Shown: positions 42,776 through 53,634, counted from the first letter of the stretch. The stretch is DNA of 64,000 bases from Tetragonia tetragonoides (GCA_038025085.1 CM076140.1:14652001-14716000); one strand, 5' to 3'. Numbers and translations: made by a program. Notes: generated from the sequence alone by a model not told the origin.

Positions 42776-45086
42776 ATATGCTTTTGTGAAACTCGATGAC
42801 GTGATTGTGATCTATGACTCTTGTACTCATCGGGTTGATGATCATATCATGAGTTACAAGCCAAAAAGGAGTTAAGGGGATGTTTTTAAGTTTATTCAAT
42901 GGGAAGGTTCTTCTTTTCATTCCTTTGGCTTTTCGGGGGATTTTAACAAGTTGAGAACATCATTGATTGCTTACTATTTTTTGATGATAATGGCTTCTCA
43001 CTTGTTCCTTGATGAGATGTGCTGGAGCTCTTTTGACAAATTGCTACGAGCCTTGGCATGCTATGATGATTGTTCGAAGTAAACGACAAATGACAAAGGA
43101 AGCATTGTCATCACTGAATCAACAATGACTTAATGCACACTCCCAAGTCTCCCCACCACCGAGCACTTTGAAGAGTCAATCATTTTGTGAGTATTACGCC
43201 CCTCCCCTCCTTTCTCTTTACTTGTTTACATTGAGGACAATGTAATGTTTAAGCATGGGGGAGAGTATTGATGACATGTGGTGGTTTGTGGCTAACTTTT
43301 GTTGGATGTGTGATGGTGAATTGATGATTGGTGATGGTGTTGATGTGTTGTGGATGTGGTGATAACTATTCTTGAACTTTTGCATATAAGAGCATGCTAG
43401 GTGCATTTTAATTTTTAACCTATTTAGTTTCATTATCATGTATATATTTCCGTTTAGATTGTATTGATCATGTTTTAGGTTTGCATATCATCTATGTTGC
43501 ATTTCATATAAAACATCAAAAAAATTTATAAAAATTAAAAAAAAATGATAAAAATAAGGGGAGAGATGAACCTTTGATGATGAATTGAGAACCTTTTGGA
43601 TTTGTCATGTGCATGTTTGATAAGGTAAACCACGTGGAGGAATAAAATGTCATTGAAATTGGTTTCAAAAATGATTTTTGTGTCCTATTGTAAATTCTTT
43701 GACCATCATTGAACCAAAATCAAGACTTTTTGGCTTGATATTTAGGCACTCTCATAAGATGCATATGTAGACATAATGGTCACTTCCCTTTTAGAAGAGA
43801 AATCCTTAGAGTCTAGGCAAATGAAACCGGTGAGATCTTGAGTCTAATTCGGCCGAAACATCTATATCGGTCTATTGATTCTTTCTTGTGTGTTTGACTC
43901 TCCACTTGTGGGTTATGTCTATAACTTGCCCTGTTTCTCCTCAAGACCGCATTTGACTCGCTCGTGTTAGGAAGTGATAGAGGCATTCTTTCGTTTTGAA
44001 CTACATTAGCCAAATGACCACCTGTTTATATGTTAAACCCTTTGCAAATCCCTTTGAGCTTTAGCCTCTTTTGTTGAAATTAACCACTTTACAAGCCCGA
44101 TTTTCCTAAACGTATCCTTTCACCCGAGCCTAGGCTAGTGGAATTTATGTGTAGTATTTATGAAGTTGTTTTTGTTTAGTGAAATGGTGAAAATGATAAG
44201 CATGGGGGAACACTTTTGATCGATGAGCCGGTATATCGGTGGTTGTTGGGAAATAGTGTTGTGAAAGGAAAAGAAAAAAAAAGAAGAAAAAAAAAGGATT
44301 GAAGTTATTCAAATTTGAAGGGTTGTTTTGAAAATAAAAGGAAGTGAAAGGAGCGAAAAATCAATATCTTTATATCTATAATAGCTCCTCTCCTTTCCAA
44401 GTTGAGTTTGAGGTTTATGCACTTTATGAGGTGATGTTTTGTTGTTTGTTTGGAGTTTTGGGAGTGGAGTATGTTTTGCGTTTTCTTGATCTTTCGCGAG
44501 GATTTGAGAGGAAGTTATTGACTCCACTAGTCTTTTTGGCTCCTAATCTACATTTCCGAAACGATTTACCCTACCCTCCCCCTAAGCCTCATTACAACAT
44601 TTGAAAGTTCTTTTGATTCTTGCACGAAGTGTTGTCCCAAGCGATGGCGGATTAAAACAAGGGCAAGCTTATGGTAGACCCTACTTTGGATCGAGTTTTG
44701 AGAGTGATGCATTGATTTATCCGAAACACATTAGTGATGAGAGTTTCCACTTACTTAGAGTGAGTGCCGAGATTCTAAGAAAGTCTAATCTAAGGGGGAA
44801 GTGCTATCTTGACTATTTGCAACTTGTTTGGAGAATGTTTTGGTGTTCCTTGTCATATTTCTTGACTAGATTCTTTTGAGGTGTTGCAAGAACTTTCATG
44901 GGACGAAAATTATTTTTTGAGAAAAATTTGAGTGATGTTTGTTTCTCCGTGGTACTTTGATGCATGGCATTTTGATAGATCTCACTTGGTTGTCTTTGAG
45001 AGGGCAATCTCCCCGCCCAACACACTTGTTTGTTTATGTGATTTAGGCCTTGCTTGAGGACAAGCAAGAGGTAAGCATGGGGGAGT

Positions 45087-46493
45087 TGATAATACGTGTT
45101 TTTGACGATTATTTGTGATTGATTCATACTCCATCTATATTTTATGAATGATTCACGGTTTTCTTGCTTGGTTTTGCAACTCTTGTTCCTTTTTACGGCT
45201 TTTGGTGTTTTGTGAGCTTTGATGAGATTTTAAGTATGAAATTGAGGAAAAACGAGGAGTATGCGATCAAGAGCATGAATGGATTTGGAAAATATCGGGA
45301 AGAAGGTTCAAAAGGGTGTACACAACCACTAAATAGCACCCATGAACATGTGAAGACCCCATCTTAAAGAAGACAAAGTTTGAAGGTTACTCGGTCAAGC
45401 ACCCCGACAGGGTAGTAGACCAAGTATCTAAAGACAGCAAGCTTACTTGGTCAGGCACCCCGGCAGGGTACTAACCCAGTTCGACCAAGTGCTTTACCGA
45501 AATCTCTTGGTACTATAAATAGCCCACTTGAATACTAGTAGCTCATTCTATCTTATTCTACCTTACTCTAACGCTAGTTTTAGGTCTCCAAAGAGGTCTA
45601 GCCTCCATTATTAGGTTTATTAACTTCTTACTTAGTATTATTAGAGTGATTAATCTTAGTTTTGGGGAAGATTATTGAAGAACTTTGTAAGATCTTCTTG
45701 ACCCTTCTCTTTCCTCTTTCTCTCTCTTCTTTTACTTATTTCTATTGTGTTGAATATAATATTATGGTTAATTAAAGTTGATGACTTTATGATGTTTAGT
45801 GGCTAATCCTTTTTAATAGAGTTGGGATTAGCCCAACTATGGTGTTTTTAATGCTTAGATGATATGATTTGAATGTTATTATTTGGGTAATTGCTTGTTT
45901 GGTAGTATGCACCCCAAGTGTTTGATGAAATGCCTAAATGAGTTTATGGCTTTATTTTGATCAATTAATCTAAAACCGAAAGGGGAAGGTTGATTGTGAG
46001 GGGTCTTATTAACCTATCAAGGAGATTTAGCCACGAAAGTAGGTTGAATCACCTTGGGAACTTATTGATTAGTTTGGACATAATGGACCTAATATGATCT
46101 AATCCCATGAAAATAGGTGGTTAGTTTGAGTTAGGTGCTTCCTTTGGACCTTGAAAGAGGCCTTGGGTTACTAGAGTTCTAGTCGTTCCCTTGCATTACC
46201 CATTTGATTGCATGTTATATTATCATCCATTGCATTAGAGCATCATTAGTTGGGTGAACCCCCTAGTCTAGCTTTAATTCTTGACTCTTACAATTGTGAT
46301 TGTTCTTCTCTCTCATTTTTGTTAATTAATTTAGTTTTATCTTTAGATTTTATTGAATTAAACCACCATTAAATTTACCCAATTAGCTTAGCTTTCCCAA
46401 TTCTAGAGATTTTGGTACTCAAAATACCCTCGCTTCTATTGGGAGACGATAATTTTATTATTTTGATAAACCCGTGCACTTGCGGGGCTATCA
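45087..46493 (+). repeat. 3' LTR of the Gypsy-type element
   Basis: Colinear with the 5' LTR, differing at scattered positions and small indels. It ends about 440 bp before the metallothionein-1 start codon, so its transcription unit could read toward that gene. Confidence 0.93.
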
Positions 46494-46810
46494 ATGAACA
46501 TGTACTGTATTTTTTAATGCTCTTCCCGTATGACCACTTCCCATTTCCCCGTCTCTGTGACCCCCTGATACATTTTAGTTAAGAAGCCAGAATAAAGTTT
46601 ATTGGCGGCCTTTCACTTGTTTAATACATGAAAGACAAGGACACATCATAATTTTTTGCTATTAACACCTTAAGCAGCATCACTGACACTGACAGGTGAA
46701 GGGAATTTGGGTAATTGATGTCTTAGTTGACTTGTACAAGACAAGGATTTCTTCACAGGGTACCCTGTCAGTTTTATTCTTTTTTTCCCCCAAGATATAT
46801 GAACTCGTAT

Positions 46811-46820
46811 CTATATATAG
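46811..46820 (+). promoter_or_regulatory. TATA box of metallothionein copy 1
   Basis: ctatatatag lies 117-126 bp upstream of the start codon. The surrounding sequence (aggtgtcaaccttcaccc) is conserved in the copy 3 promoter (aggagtcaaccttcaccc), which supports a functional core promoter. Confidence 0.7.
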
Positions 46821-46936
46821 GTGTCAACCTTCACCCTTTGCTTATCATACACAACTGCATCTTCTTGCTTGATAAGTTCAATCTCTTGCAACTTCTCTTT
46901 CCCTAAGGCTGCTTTCCCTTTCTCTGACACTCAAAG

Positions 46937-47230
46937 ATGACTTGTGGAGACTGCAAGTGCGGCGACAACTGCAGCTGCGGAAGTGGATGCAACTGCAACA
47001 GGTAATGTCCTTTGTTGATAGTTTTGTGTATAAGGTTGTTTTTATGCTACAAGTTTCATTACTGTGTAATGAAAATTTTACCATATTCACTGGAACTAAT
47101 ATTGATTATTATCTTGTTTGCATGATGATTTAAATTTCATATTTTCTTCTGCAGGAACTATGTGAAGAATACTGAAGGCGATGGCTGCAACTGCGGAGAT
47201 GACTGCAGCTGTGACCCATGCACCTGTTAA
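46937..47230 (+). CDS. Metallothionein copy 1, two exons (46937-47001, 47155-47230)
   Basis: Exon 1 gives MTCGDCKCGDNCSCGSGCNCN. The intron starts at GTAATG (47002) and ends TTCTGCAG (47154). Exon 2 gives the C-terminal cluster GCNCGDDCSCDPCTC and stop TAA. The product is 46 residues with 13 Cys in two C-x-C-rich clusters joined by a short 10-13-residue spacer. The C-terminal cluster is that of plant type 1 metallothioneins, but the long (~40-residue) spacer is missing, as in Brassicaceae MT1. These cytosolic proteins bind Cu, Zn and Cd through thiolates and buffer metals and oxidants. Too short for default gene calling because of the intron. TATA box and flanks are conserved with copy 3. No lesion. 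Confidence 0.88.
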
Positions 47231-47905
47231 ACAACATAGTCTGAATAATTGTGGCTTGCTTTATTCTGAAATATTGAGTGATGTGAGAAACTGAAAACAG
47301 CTCCTGTTATACATGGATTTGTTTGATGTTTCATGGTTTGTGCTGTTTGTGTTTAAATTTATGTAATCCTGATTACAGAAATGAATATTTTAAAATTGGT
47401 TAACTCCACATATCTTTTTTTATTTGAAATGCGGTCACTCTAGTTTTGCAACTTCTGTTATCTTGCGATCATTATGAAAGGAATATGAAGGCATTTTCTA
47501 TCCTATTCATGCCTCGAGTGCAAATTTTGTTCAGTGAGACACTTCATAAAACATGATACTAAGGCCTGCTTACATATATAAGGAAATTGCTTGGAGATCA
47601 GCAGTGAGTCTTCCTTCCCATTTCTTGTCGAAGACCAGGGTTCGATTCTTATTGCTCCCATCTCTGAAGTTTGTTATTCAAAAAAAGAAAAAAAAAGGAA
47701 AAATATAGCAGGGCAATCCCACTCAATATCTTGTGACAGAGCAAACCAGAAAAAGGCCTTTCGTTTTTGCCCCTGTGTACCCTCCCACCTTAACAACCCC
47801 TCAAGTTACAGTGATACAAGAAAGCATAATATACTTCAACAACAAGACCTTTCTTTGCCCCATAATCACCATGTCGCGCCAAATAAAGCCAGCTTATCAT
47901 AATCA
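47231..47905. other. Metallothionein 3' flank and spacer
   Basis: The first ~180 bp ('ttctgaaatattgagtgatgtgag', then 'ctgaaaacag') are the 3' UTR, repeated after copies 2 and 3. The rest has no recognisable gene. Confidence 0.55.
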
Positions 47906-48368
47906 CTATTCACTACTGTCATGGTTCGTATGTATGACAGGACTTGTATAAACGTTGATCATCTCTAGTGTTGATGTGGTTGTAACAATTTCAATCTCTG
48001 GAGAGCTTTCCTCAACTGTAACACTTGTAAAGGATGACTCTTTCCTAGGTGTTTCCAATTTTGTAGCAACTTCTTTCATATAGTATGCCTTTGTACTCTT
48101 GGTTTTTATATATTGCTTGGCAAGATTAGCTACTACCATCACCTCTTCTTTTTCACTCCCTTGTAGAACTATTGGATCCAAAATCTCATCCAGATTAGCC
48201 TTGTTCGTCGATGAAACGAAGTATTGAACTAAACTTTATTTCTTCTTCTGATGACGTGATGCGAATTGGTTGTTGTCCAGTCAAGAGCTCTACCAGAATC
48301 AACCCAAAGCTATAAACATCACTTTTTTTCTTCTGAAAACTGGCTAGATCCGAAGTACTCTGGATCTT
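47906..48368 (-). pseudogene. Third WAKL kinase remnant (C-terminal lobe)
   Basis: The minus strand encodes, with frame changes, DPEYFGSSQFSE, then [20 protein letters not shown], then [29 protein letters not shown] and a degraded C-tail. An extra GAA/A-run expansion before SDVYS and a second shift near the QYFVSS segment break it. Only subdomains VIII-XI remain; no glycine loop or HRD is found upstream. Close relative of loci A and B. Confidence 0.8.
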
Positions 48369-48489
48369 AAAGGAGATAAAATACAGTTCTAAAACGATAT
48401 AGGCTTGTGATCAAAGTCTTGCAAACTTGTTCCCAGACTCATTATGTTGACAACCAATATAGAAGGCAAAAATAATAGAAAAAATAAAT

Positions 48490-49660
48490 AAAACTTGGGA
48501 CTTGGGAGTCAGAGGCATTGCCGCATTGCCTTTGGATGAGGAAAGATTTATTTGTCCTGTTCTGTAATGTGGAAGCTGAGACTGAAGCTCACTCATTCTC
48601 TGCTCAAGTACTGTACCATATGTTTAATTGGTAGAAGTATCTCAGATCTACTGTTTACGCAGTTCTCTTCACCTATAGCTATCTCAGCTTTAGTTGGCCA
48701 AATATAGCATACTGTTTTCTTAGCTATTGTTTGGCCTATCTGGTTAGTTAGAAATCAGACCTTCTTTCATCAGGAGAGGATTAATTTATTTTTGGTGATA
48801 TTGTTGATCTTGATCTAATCATCAAAAGGGTTTTTTTGGGTGGGCTAGGAGTAATATATGATCTCAGGTTCAAAACATTTCATAGTGGCTCCCTGATCCT
48901 TTGTCTACTATCCCAATTTATTTCAACAAAATGCAAGAGGCAATGTGTAGAGATGATAGATGGAAACCAACTGTTGAAGGGCGGTTAAAGGTGAACACTG
49001 ATGGCTCTGTCTATGGGAAACCAGGTGATACGGGCTGTGGGGAAATGATTAGAGTTGCTCATTACAACATCCTGGGAGTATACAGTGCCGTGACAGACAC
49101 AAATTACGCAGAGCTAACAGACATTTACCATGGACTTTGTATGGTCAGGTTTGTACAGGTCATTACTTCACCTAAAGGCTGCGTGCTTTAATATTTGGAC
49201 CTAAAGGGTATGACTAACGCGGGCAATGGGGAATTCAAAACACTGGTGGAAGAACATTTTTAGGTTCCATATCCAGGGATAAATCTGCTGTACTGTGGGT
49301 CAATATATATGTCTTTGTCCCTTTATTCAGACTGAATATTAGCAAACTTACATCCAAATGCTAAGTTCTTAGTGACTGGACAATCCAGGACTTATTGTGT
49401 GCTTGTGAGTTGTGAGAATCATGGTCTTGGACATGCTTTCTTGTGCCATAAGAAGAACCAAAATGTCAGGTCCATAGAGCTGCTGCATTTGATGGCACAA
49501 AAAGAAGTTCACCTTCGTTCTGCACATCTTAAGAGATTTAGTTTTAGAGTTGGATCATTTCTGCAAAGGTTTGTCAAAATGCTGACAGCAAAGCAAATTT
49601 ATCAGGAGAGGCTGGAGGTATTTAATTTCTTTGAACATAAACAGATCAGATAAATTATGC
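48490..49660 (+). repeat. Duplicated block, copy 1 (paired with 51436-52480)
   Basis: The two blocks share long stretches in the same order, e.g. 'cagaggcattgcc', 'ctcactcattctctgctcaagtactgta', 'cagctttagttggccaaatatagcatactg', 'ggctccctgatcctttgtctac' and 'ggaaaccaactgttgaaggg'. Similarity is high overall with scattered substitutions and small indels. A metallothionein (fragment or gene) lies downstream of each block. Confidence 0.85.
48945..49190 (+). pseudogene. RNase H-like (RVT_3) domain remnant of a retroelement
   Basis: Translates as DDRWKPTVEGRLKVNTDGS, then GDTGCGEMIRV, then NYAELTDIYHGL: the W-P-G-LKVN-DGS, G-G and AEL landmarks of the plant RNase H-like domain found at the end of LINE polyproteins. 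The frame ends soon after, and the expected following core is degraded. Not a functional gene. Confidence 0.75.
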
Positions 49661-49747
49661 ATTTGAACAATTCTGGAATGTTTTTCACTAGAATATGGAT
49701 TATTTATTGTTTGCATGATGATTTAAATTTCATATTTTCTTCTGCAG

Positions 49748-49823
49748 GAACTATGTGAAAACTGCTGAAGCCAATGGCTGCAACTGCGGCGATGACTGCA
49801 GCTGTGACCCATGCACCTGCTGA
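49748..49823 (+). pseudogene. Metallothionein copy 2, exon 2 only
   Basis: Preceded by the same intron end as copy 1 (ttgcatgatgatttaaattt ... ttctgcag), exon 2 encodes NYVKTAEANGCNCGDDCSC and DPCTC with stop TGA. No exon 1 or promoter exists upstream; the intron homology abruptly meets the retroelement-remnant block near 49690. The exon is intact but cannot give a full protein unless spliced to an upstream donor, e.g. copy 1 exon 1 at 47001 through a long intron. Its 3' UTR is retained. Confidence 0.85.
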
Positions 49824-50105
49824 ACATCATAGTCCGACTAAAATATGTGGCTTGCTTTATTCTGAAATATTGAGTGATGTGAGGAACTGAAAACAGGTCC
49901 TGTTATACATTGATCTGTTTGATGTTTCATGGTTTGTATTGTTTGTGTTTATGTAATCCTGATTACAGAAATGAATTATAAACTTATATAACTCCATGTC
50001 TTTTTTGATTTGAAATGCGGTCACTCTAGTTTTGAAACTTCTATCATCTTTGCTATGAGCTTATTTATTTATTTAGATTATTCTTTCTCCTCTCTTTTGT
50101 TCTCC

Positions 50106-51397
50106 AGAACCAGCATCATGACCATGCAGCCAAATGATACAACTCATACTAGCAATGTGGCCAAAACTGGTCGTCAAGATTACTGAGGAGGTTAATTGGC
50201 TATTGGGACCAACATTTATTATAACTAGCTCGACGAATAGGACTAGAACAATAATAGAAACTCATACCTGGACCAAGTCGAAGAGCAAATAATCCGGTCA
50301 CTACAGTGGCTTATTTCCCTGGCACTAAAACATACGTAGACGTTAAGAGTAGTTTAAGCACAAAATGTTGCTTCAAAAAAAGGGAAGTTGATTGAACTCC
50401 ATTGTTATGGGGGAGTGATGAGGGCGAGAGAAAAATCAGTTCATACTCGGATTTCGATACTCGACACAAAGTGCAAGCATTCTGTTGGCAAGCTATACAA
50501 GGCATCAACTAGGTTGATTCCAGTTTGATGGGGACTCATTCCTCAAACTTGGAAGAAAGGAGTAGACATTCTCTGCATGATACACAAGTGGTTGAGAATA
50601 TAGAGACTTTTAGTAACATCTTTGAGGGTGCTGGTGAGAATGAAGGTGGGGAGGCTACCTTTTATAGTGAGGAAATGACTTCAGATTTCGAAGATGACAC
50701 ACCTTTGTGTTATATAGCAGCCAACCGTAGAAAGAAGGTGGATAAGAGGCGGAAAAGAGAGGAGAAACAGAGGGCCGTGGTAGTGAGTAATGGAGGGGAG
50801 CTGAGTCACGGCCCAATTGTGATGGGTCATAGAATTTCAGGAATTCCGAGTGCTACTCATGTTTGTCTCCATCAAGAGAATTTAAAATCCAACAATTCGT
50901 TTGAGATTCTGGATTTTGCTAAGAAGCTTGGAATTTCTTACAAGGCATTTGCAAGTGACACTTCCATGGTATCCAGAATTGATAAAGTACTCACGGAAGA
51001 GGAGGAGGAATGGGTGAAGGCAAAGAAAGGTTAAGTAGATTGCAATTTTCATCGCAGGTAAGGTGGGCCAACTTATCTAGAGCTTTTGTTGGGGTTTTTT
51101 AGGATGGAGGATTTCTTTGGTGGGTGAGTTTTGATTTTCTTGTTTAGGTTCTCCAAGAAGCTGAGAGATTTATTCCGGAGTTTTTTCTAGGCGTGGCTGT
51201 TTTGGTTTTGGGTGTGTGTTGGGCGTTGTTTCTAGGAGTTGGTTTGATTTTTGTGTTGCATTGTTTTTTCTTTGGGTGTATCGAGCGTAGGTTCGAGAGT
51301 TTGTGGTGTGCTTTGGTGTATTGGGTGTGTGGAGTTTAGTATCTTTGTCATTCGAGCTTCGGCTCCGTTCTCTTATTAATATAATAAGTTTAATTAT

Positions 51398-51434
<37 letters not shown>
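50106..51434 (+). mobile_element. LINE-like insertion with poly(A), containing a 169-codon frame
   Basis: The 3' end (ttcgagcttcggctccg ... tttaattatc, then 37 A) is the same family as the LINE tail at 40316-40465. Upstream, 50525-51034 is an open frame of 169 residues with an acidic N-half, a basic patch RRKKVDKRRKREEKQR and an acidic end LTEEEEEWVKAKKG. It may be a piece of LINE ORF1 or unrelated captured sequence; I do not recognise it. No reverse transcriptase is present between it and the tail. The left boundary is uncertain and no target duplication was found. Confidence 0.5.
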
Positions 51435-51435
<1 letters not shown>

Positions 51436-52480
51436 AGAACTTGGTAATCAGAGGCATTGCCTTTGGATGAGGAAAGCTTTTTCTTTGTCCTGTTCTGTGA
51501 TGAGGATGCTGAAACTGAAGCTCACTCATTCTCTGCTCAAGTACTGTACTATATGTTTAATTAGTAGAACATTCGGTACTGTTTACGCCGTTCTCTTCAC
51601 CTATAGCTATCTCAGCTTTAGTTGGCCAAATATAGCATACTGTTTTCTTAGCTATTGTTTGGCCTATCTGGTTAGCCAGAAATCAGACCATCTTTCATCA
51701 AGAGAGGATTAATTTTGGTGATATTGTTGATCTAATCATGAAAAGGGGTTTTTTGGTGGGCTGAGAGTAAAAATATGATCTCAAGTTCAAAACATTTCAT
51801 AGGGGCTCCCTGATCCTTTGTCTACTATCCCAATTTACCTCAACAAAATGCAGAAGCAAAGATATGTAGAGATGATAAATGGAAACCAACTGTTGAAGGG
51901 CGGTTAAAGGTGAACACTGATGGCTCAGTCTATGGGAAGATACTGGCTGTGGGGAAATTATTAGAGTTGCTCATTACAACATCCTGGGAGTATACAGTGC
52001 CGTGACAGACTCAAATTACGCAGAGCTACCAGACACTTACCATGGACTTTGTATGGTAAGATTTGTACAGGTAATTACTTCAAATAAAGGCTGTGCGCTC
52101 TAATATAATATTTGGACCTAAAAAGGGTATGACTAACGCGGACAATGGGGAATTCAAAACACTGGTAGAAGAACTTTTTTAGGTTCCGTATCCAGGGATA
52201 AAACTGCTGTACTGTGGATATATATGTCTTTGTCCCTTTATTCAGACTGAATATTAGCAAATTTACATCCAAATGCCAAGTTCTCAGTGACTAGAGCAGT
52301 CCAGGACTTATCAAGTGTGCTTGTGAGAATCATGAGTCTTGGACATGGTCTTTAGAGTTGGATCATTTTTGCAAAGGTTTGTCAAATGCTGTCAGCAAAA
52401 CAGCAAATTTAGCAGGCAGAGGCTGAAGGTATTAAATTTTTTGAACATAAACAGATTACATAAATTATGCATTTGATCAG
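51436..52480 (+). repeat. Duplicated block, copy 2, including a second RNase H remnant
   Basis: Colinear with 48490-49660. The RNase H-like part (about 51875-52065: ctgttgaagggcggttaaagg, then ctcaaattacgcagagct) carries deletions, including loss of the ...KPGD... codons, so it is more decayed than its twin. It lies directly upstream of metallothionein copy 3. Confidence 0.82.
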
Positions 52481-52789
52481 TCCTGGAAGTTTAAATTATT
52501 TCCAACTAGTAGGTCATCATAATGTGGTTAATTCCACTGGTATCAGAAGCTAACAGGAAGATCTGTGTTCGCCATTTGAAGTTTATGTATGCAGGTTTTT
52601 CAATGTCCATTTGCATAGAGGCTGCCCATGATATTGAACTTGTAAGATTTTAATATTGACCGTGACTTATTCTGTGTATCGACTTTCATCTATCATATAC
52701 CAAACCAACCATTTAATTTTTGTTCTCCTCTTTTTATGTAGGGTTTTTCCGTTGACATCTTACTTTTAAAACTTCTGGATTACTATGCA

Positions 52790-53045
52790 GCATCACTGAC
52801 AGTGATGGGTGAAGGGAATTAGGTAATTGGTGTATAATATGTACACTTGACTTTGTATAAACCTCTCGGATATTGACACGTGTACCATAGAGATCTTCTA
52901 TTCCAGCACCAACAAATGTATAACATATAGGAGTCAACCTTCACCCATAGCTAGATCACCCACAAACTGTTGCTTTCATAAATTCAATCTTTTGCATCCT
53001 CTCTTAATTCTAAGAGCCTGCTTTGTCATTCCCTGACAATCAAAC
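52790..53045 (+). promoter_or_regulatory. Metallothionein copy 3 promoter and leader, homologous to copy 1
   Basis: 'gcagcatcactgacagtgatgggtgaaggg' and 'ggagtcaaccttcaccc' match 46676-46700 and 46820-46838 upstream of copy 1. The clean TATATATAG box of copy 1 is replaced by gtataacatatag here, so strength may differ. Confidence 0.55.
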
Positions 53046-53374
53046 ATGCCTTGTGGAGGAAACTGCAAGTGTGGCGACAGCTGCAGCTGTGGCAGTGGAT
53101 GTAACTGCAACAGGTATTGTCCCTGCTGTTTATAATTTTTTCTGTACAAGGTTGTTTTTATGGTACAAGTGTCCTAGATTTGTAGTTAACTCTTATCATA
53201 AAATGTCTTGTTTTTCATGTGATTGTATAAGCTTCTTAATTTTCTTGTTTAATTTTCACAATACATAAATTTCATAACTTTTTTTGGTACCATTCAAGGA
53301 CTGATGGAGGCGATTGCTGCAAATGCGGAGATGACTGCAGCTGTGACCCATGCACCTGTGAACAAGATATATAA
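53046..53374 (+). CDS. Metallothionein copy 3, two exons (53046-53113, 53299-53374)
   Basis: Exon 1 gives MPCGGNCKCGDSCSCGSGCN. The intron starts GTATTG (53114) and ends TTCAAG (53298). Exon 2 gives RTDGGDCCKCGDDCSCDPC, then TCEQDI and TAA. The product is 47 residues with 14 Cys. Compared with copies 1 and 2, one base is missing after the last Cys codon (TGT TGA became TGTGAA). The normal stop is therefore lost and four residues (EQDI) are added before the next stop. Clusters are complete, so metal binding should survive. The spacer is even shorter than in copy 1. Likely expressed, given the conserved promoter, but less certain. Confidence 0.85.
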
Positions 53375-53392
53375 TCATGATTTCATACTCCT

Positions 53393-53634
53393 AATAAGAA
53401 TATGTGACATGCTTTGTTCTGAAATACCCAGTGTTGTGAGAACTGAAAACAGGTCTAGTTTATAACTGGATTTGTTGATGATTCATGGTAAGCGTGTGTT
53501 GTTTGTGTGCAATAAGAATACGTAACATGCTTTGCTCTGAAATACCTACTGTTGCGAGAAACTGAAAACAGGTCTAGTTTATAACTGGATTTGTTATGAT
53601 TCAAGGTAAAGAGGTAATGTGTTGTTTGTGTGTA
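53393..53634 (+). repeat. Tandem duplication of the metallothionein 3' UTR
   Basis: Two ~118-124-bp units (53393-53510, 53511-53634), each 'aataagaatayrtracatgc', then 'tgaaatacc', 'ctgaaaacaggtctagttta' and 'taactggatttgtt'. The corresponding 3' UTR occurs once after copies 1 and 2. Confidence 0.85.

Larger units (their letters stand above)
40596..46493 (+). mobile_element. Non-autonomous Gypsy-type (Athila/Tat-like) LTR retrotransposon
   Basis: LTRs of 1,410 and 1,407 bp (40596-42005, 45087-46493) begin TGATAATACG and end GGGGCTATCA. The target duplication ATGAA is perfect (40591-40595 and 46494-46498). A primer-binding site TGGCGCCGTTGCCGGGGA (42012-42029) fits plant tRNA-Asp, as used by Athila/Tat-type Gypsy elements. 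The purine-rich 'aagcatgggggag' directly precedes the 3' LTR. The ~3.1-kb interior has no protease, reverse transcriptase or integrase. The LTRs differ at visibly more sites than those of the Copia element, so this insertion is older. It sits just upstream of metallothionein copy 1. Confidence 0.93.
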
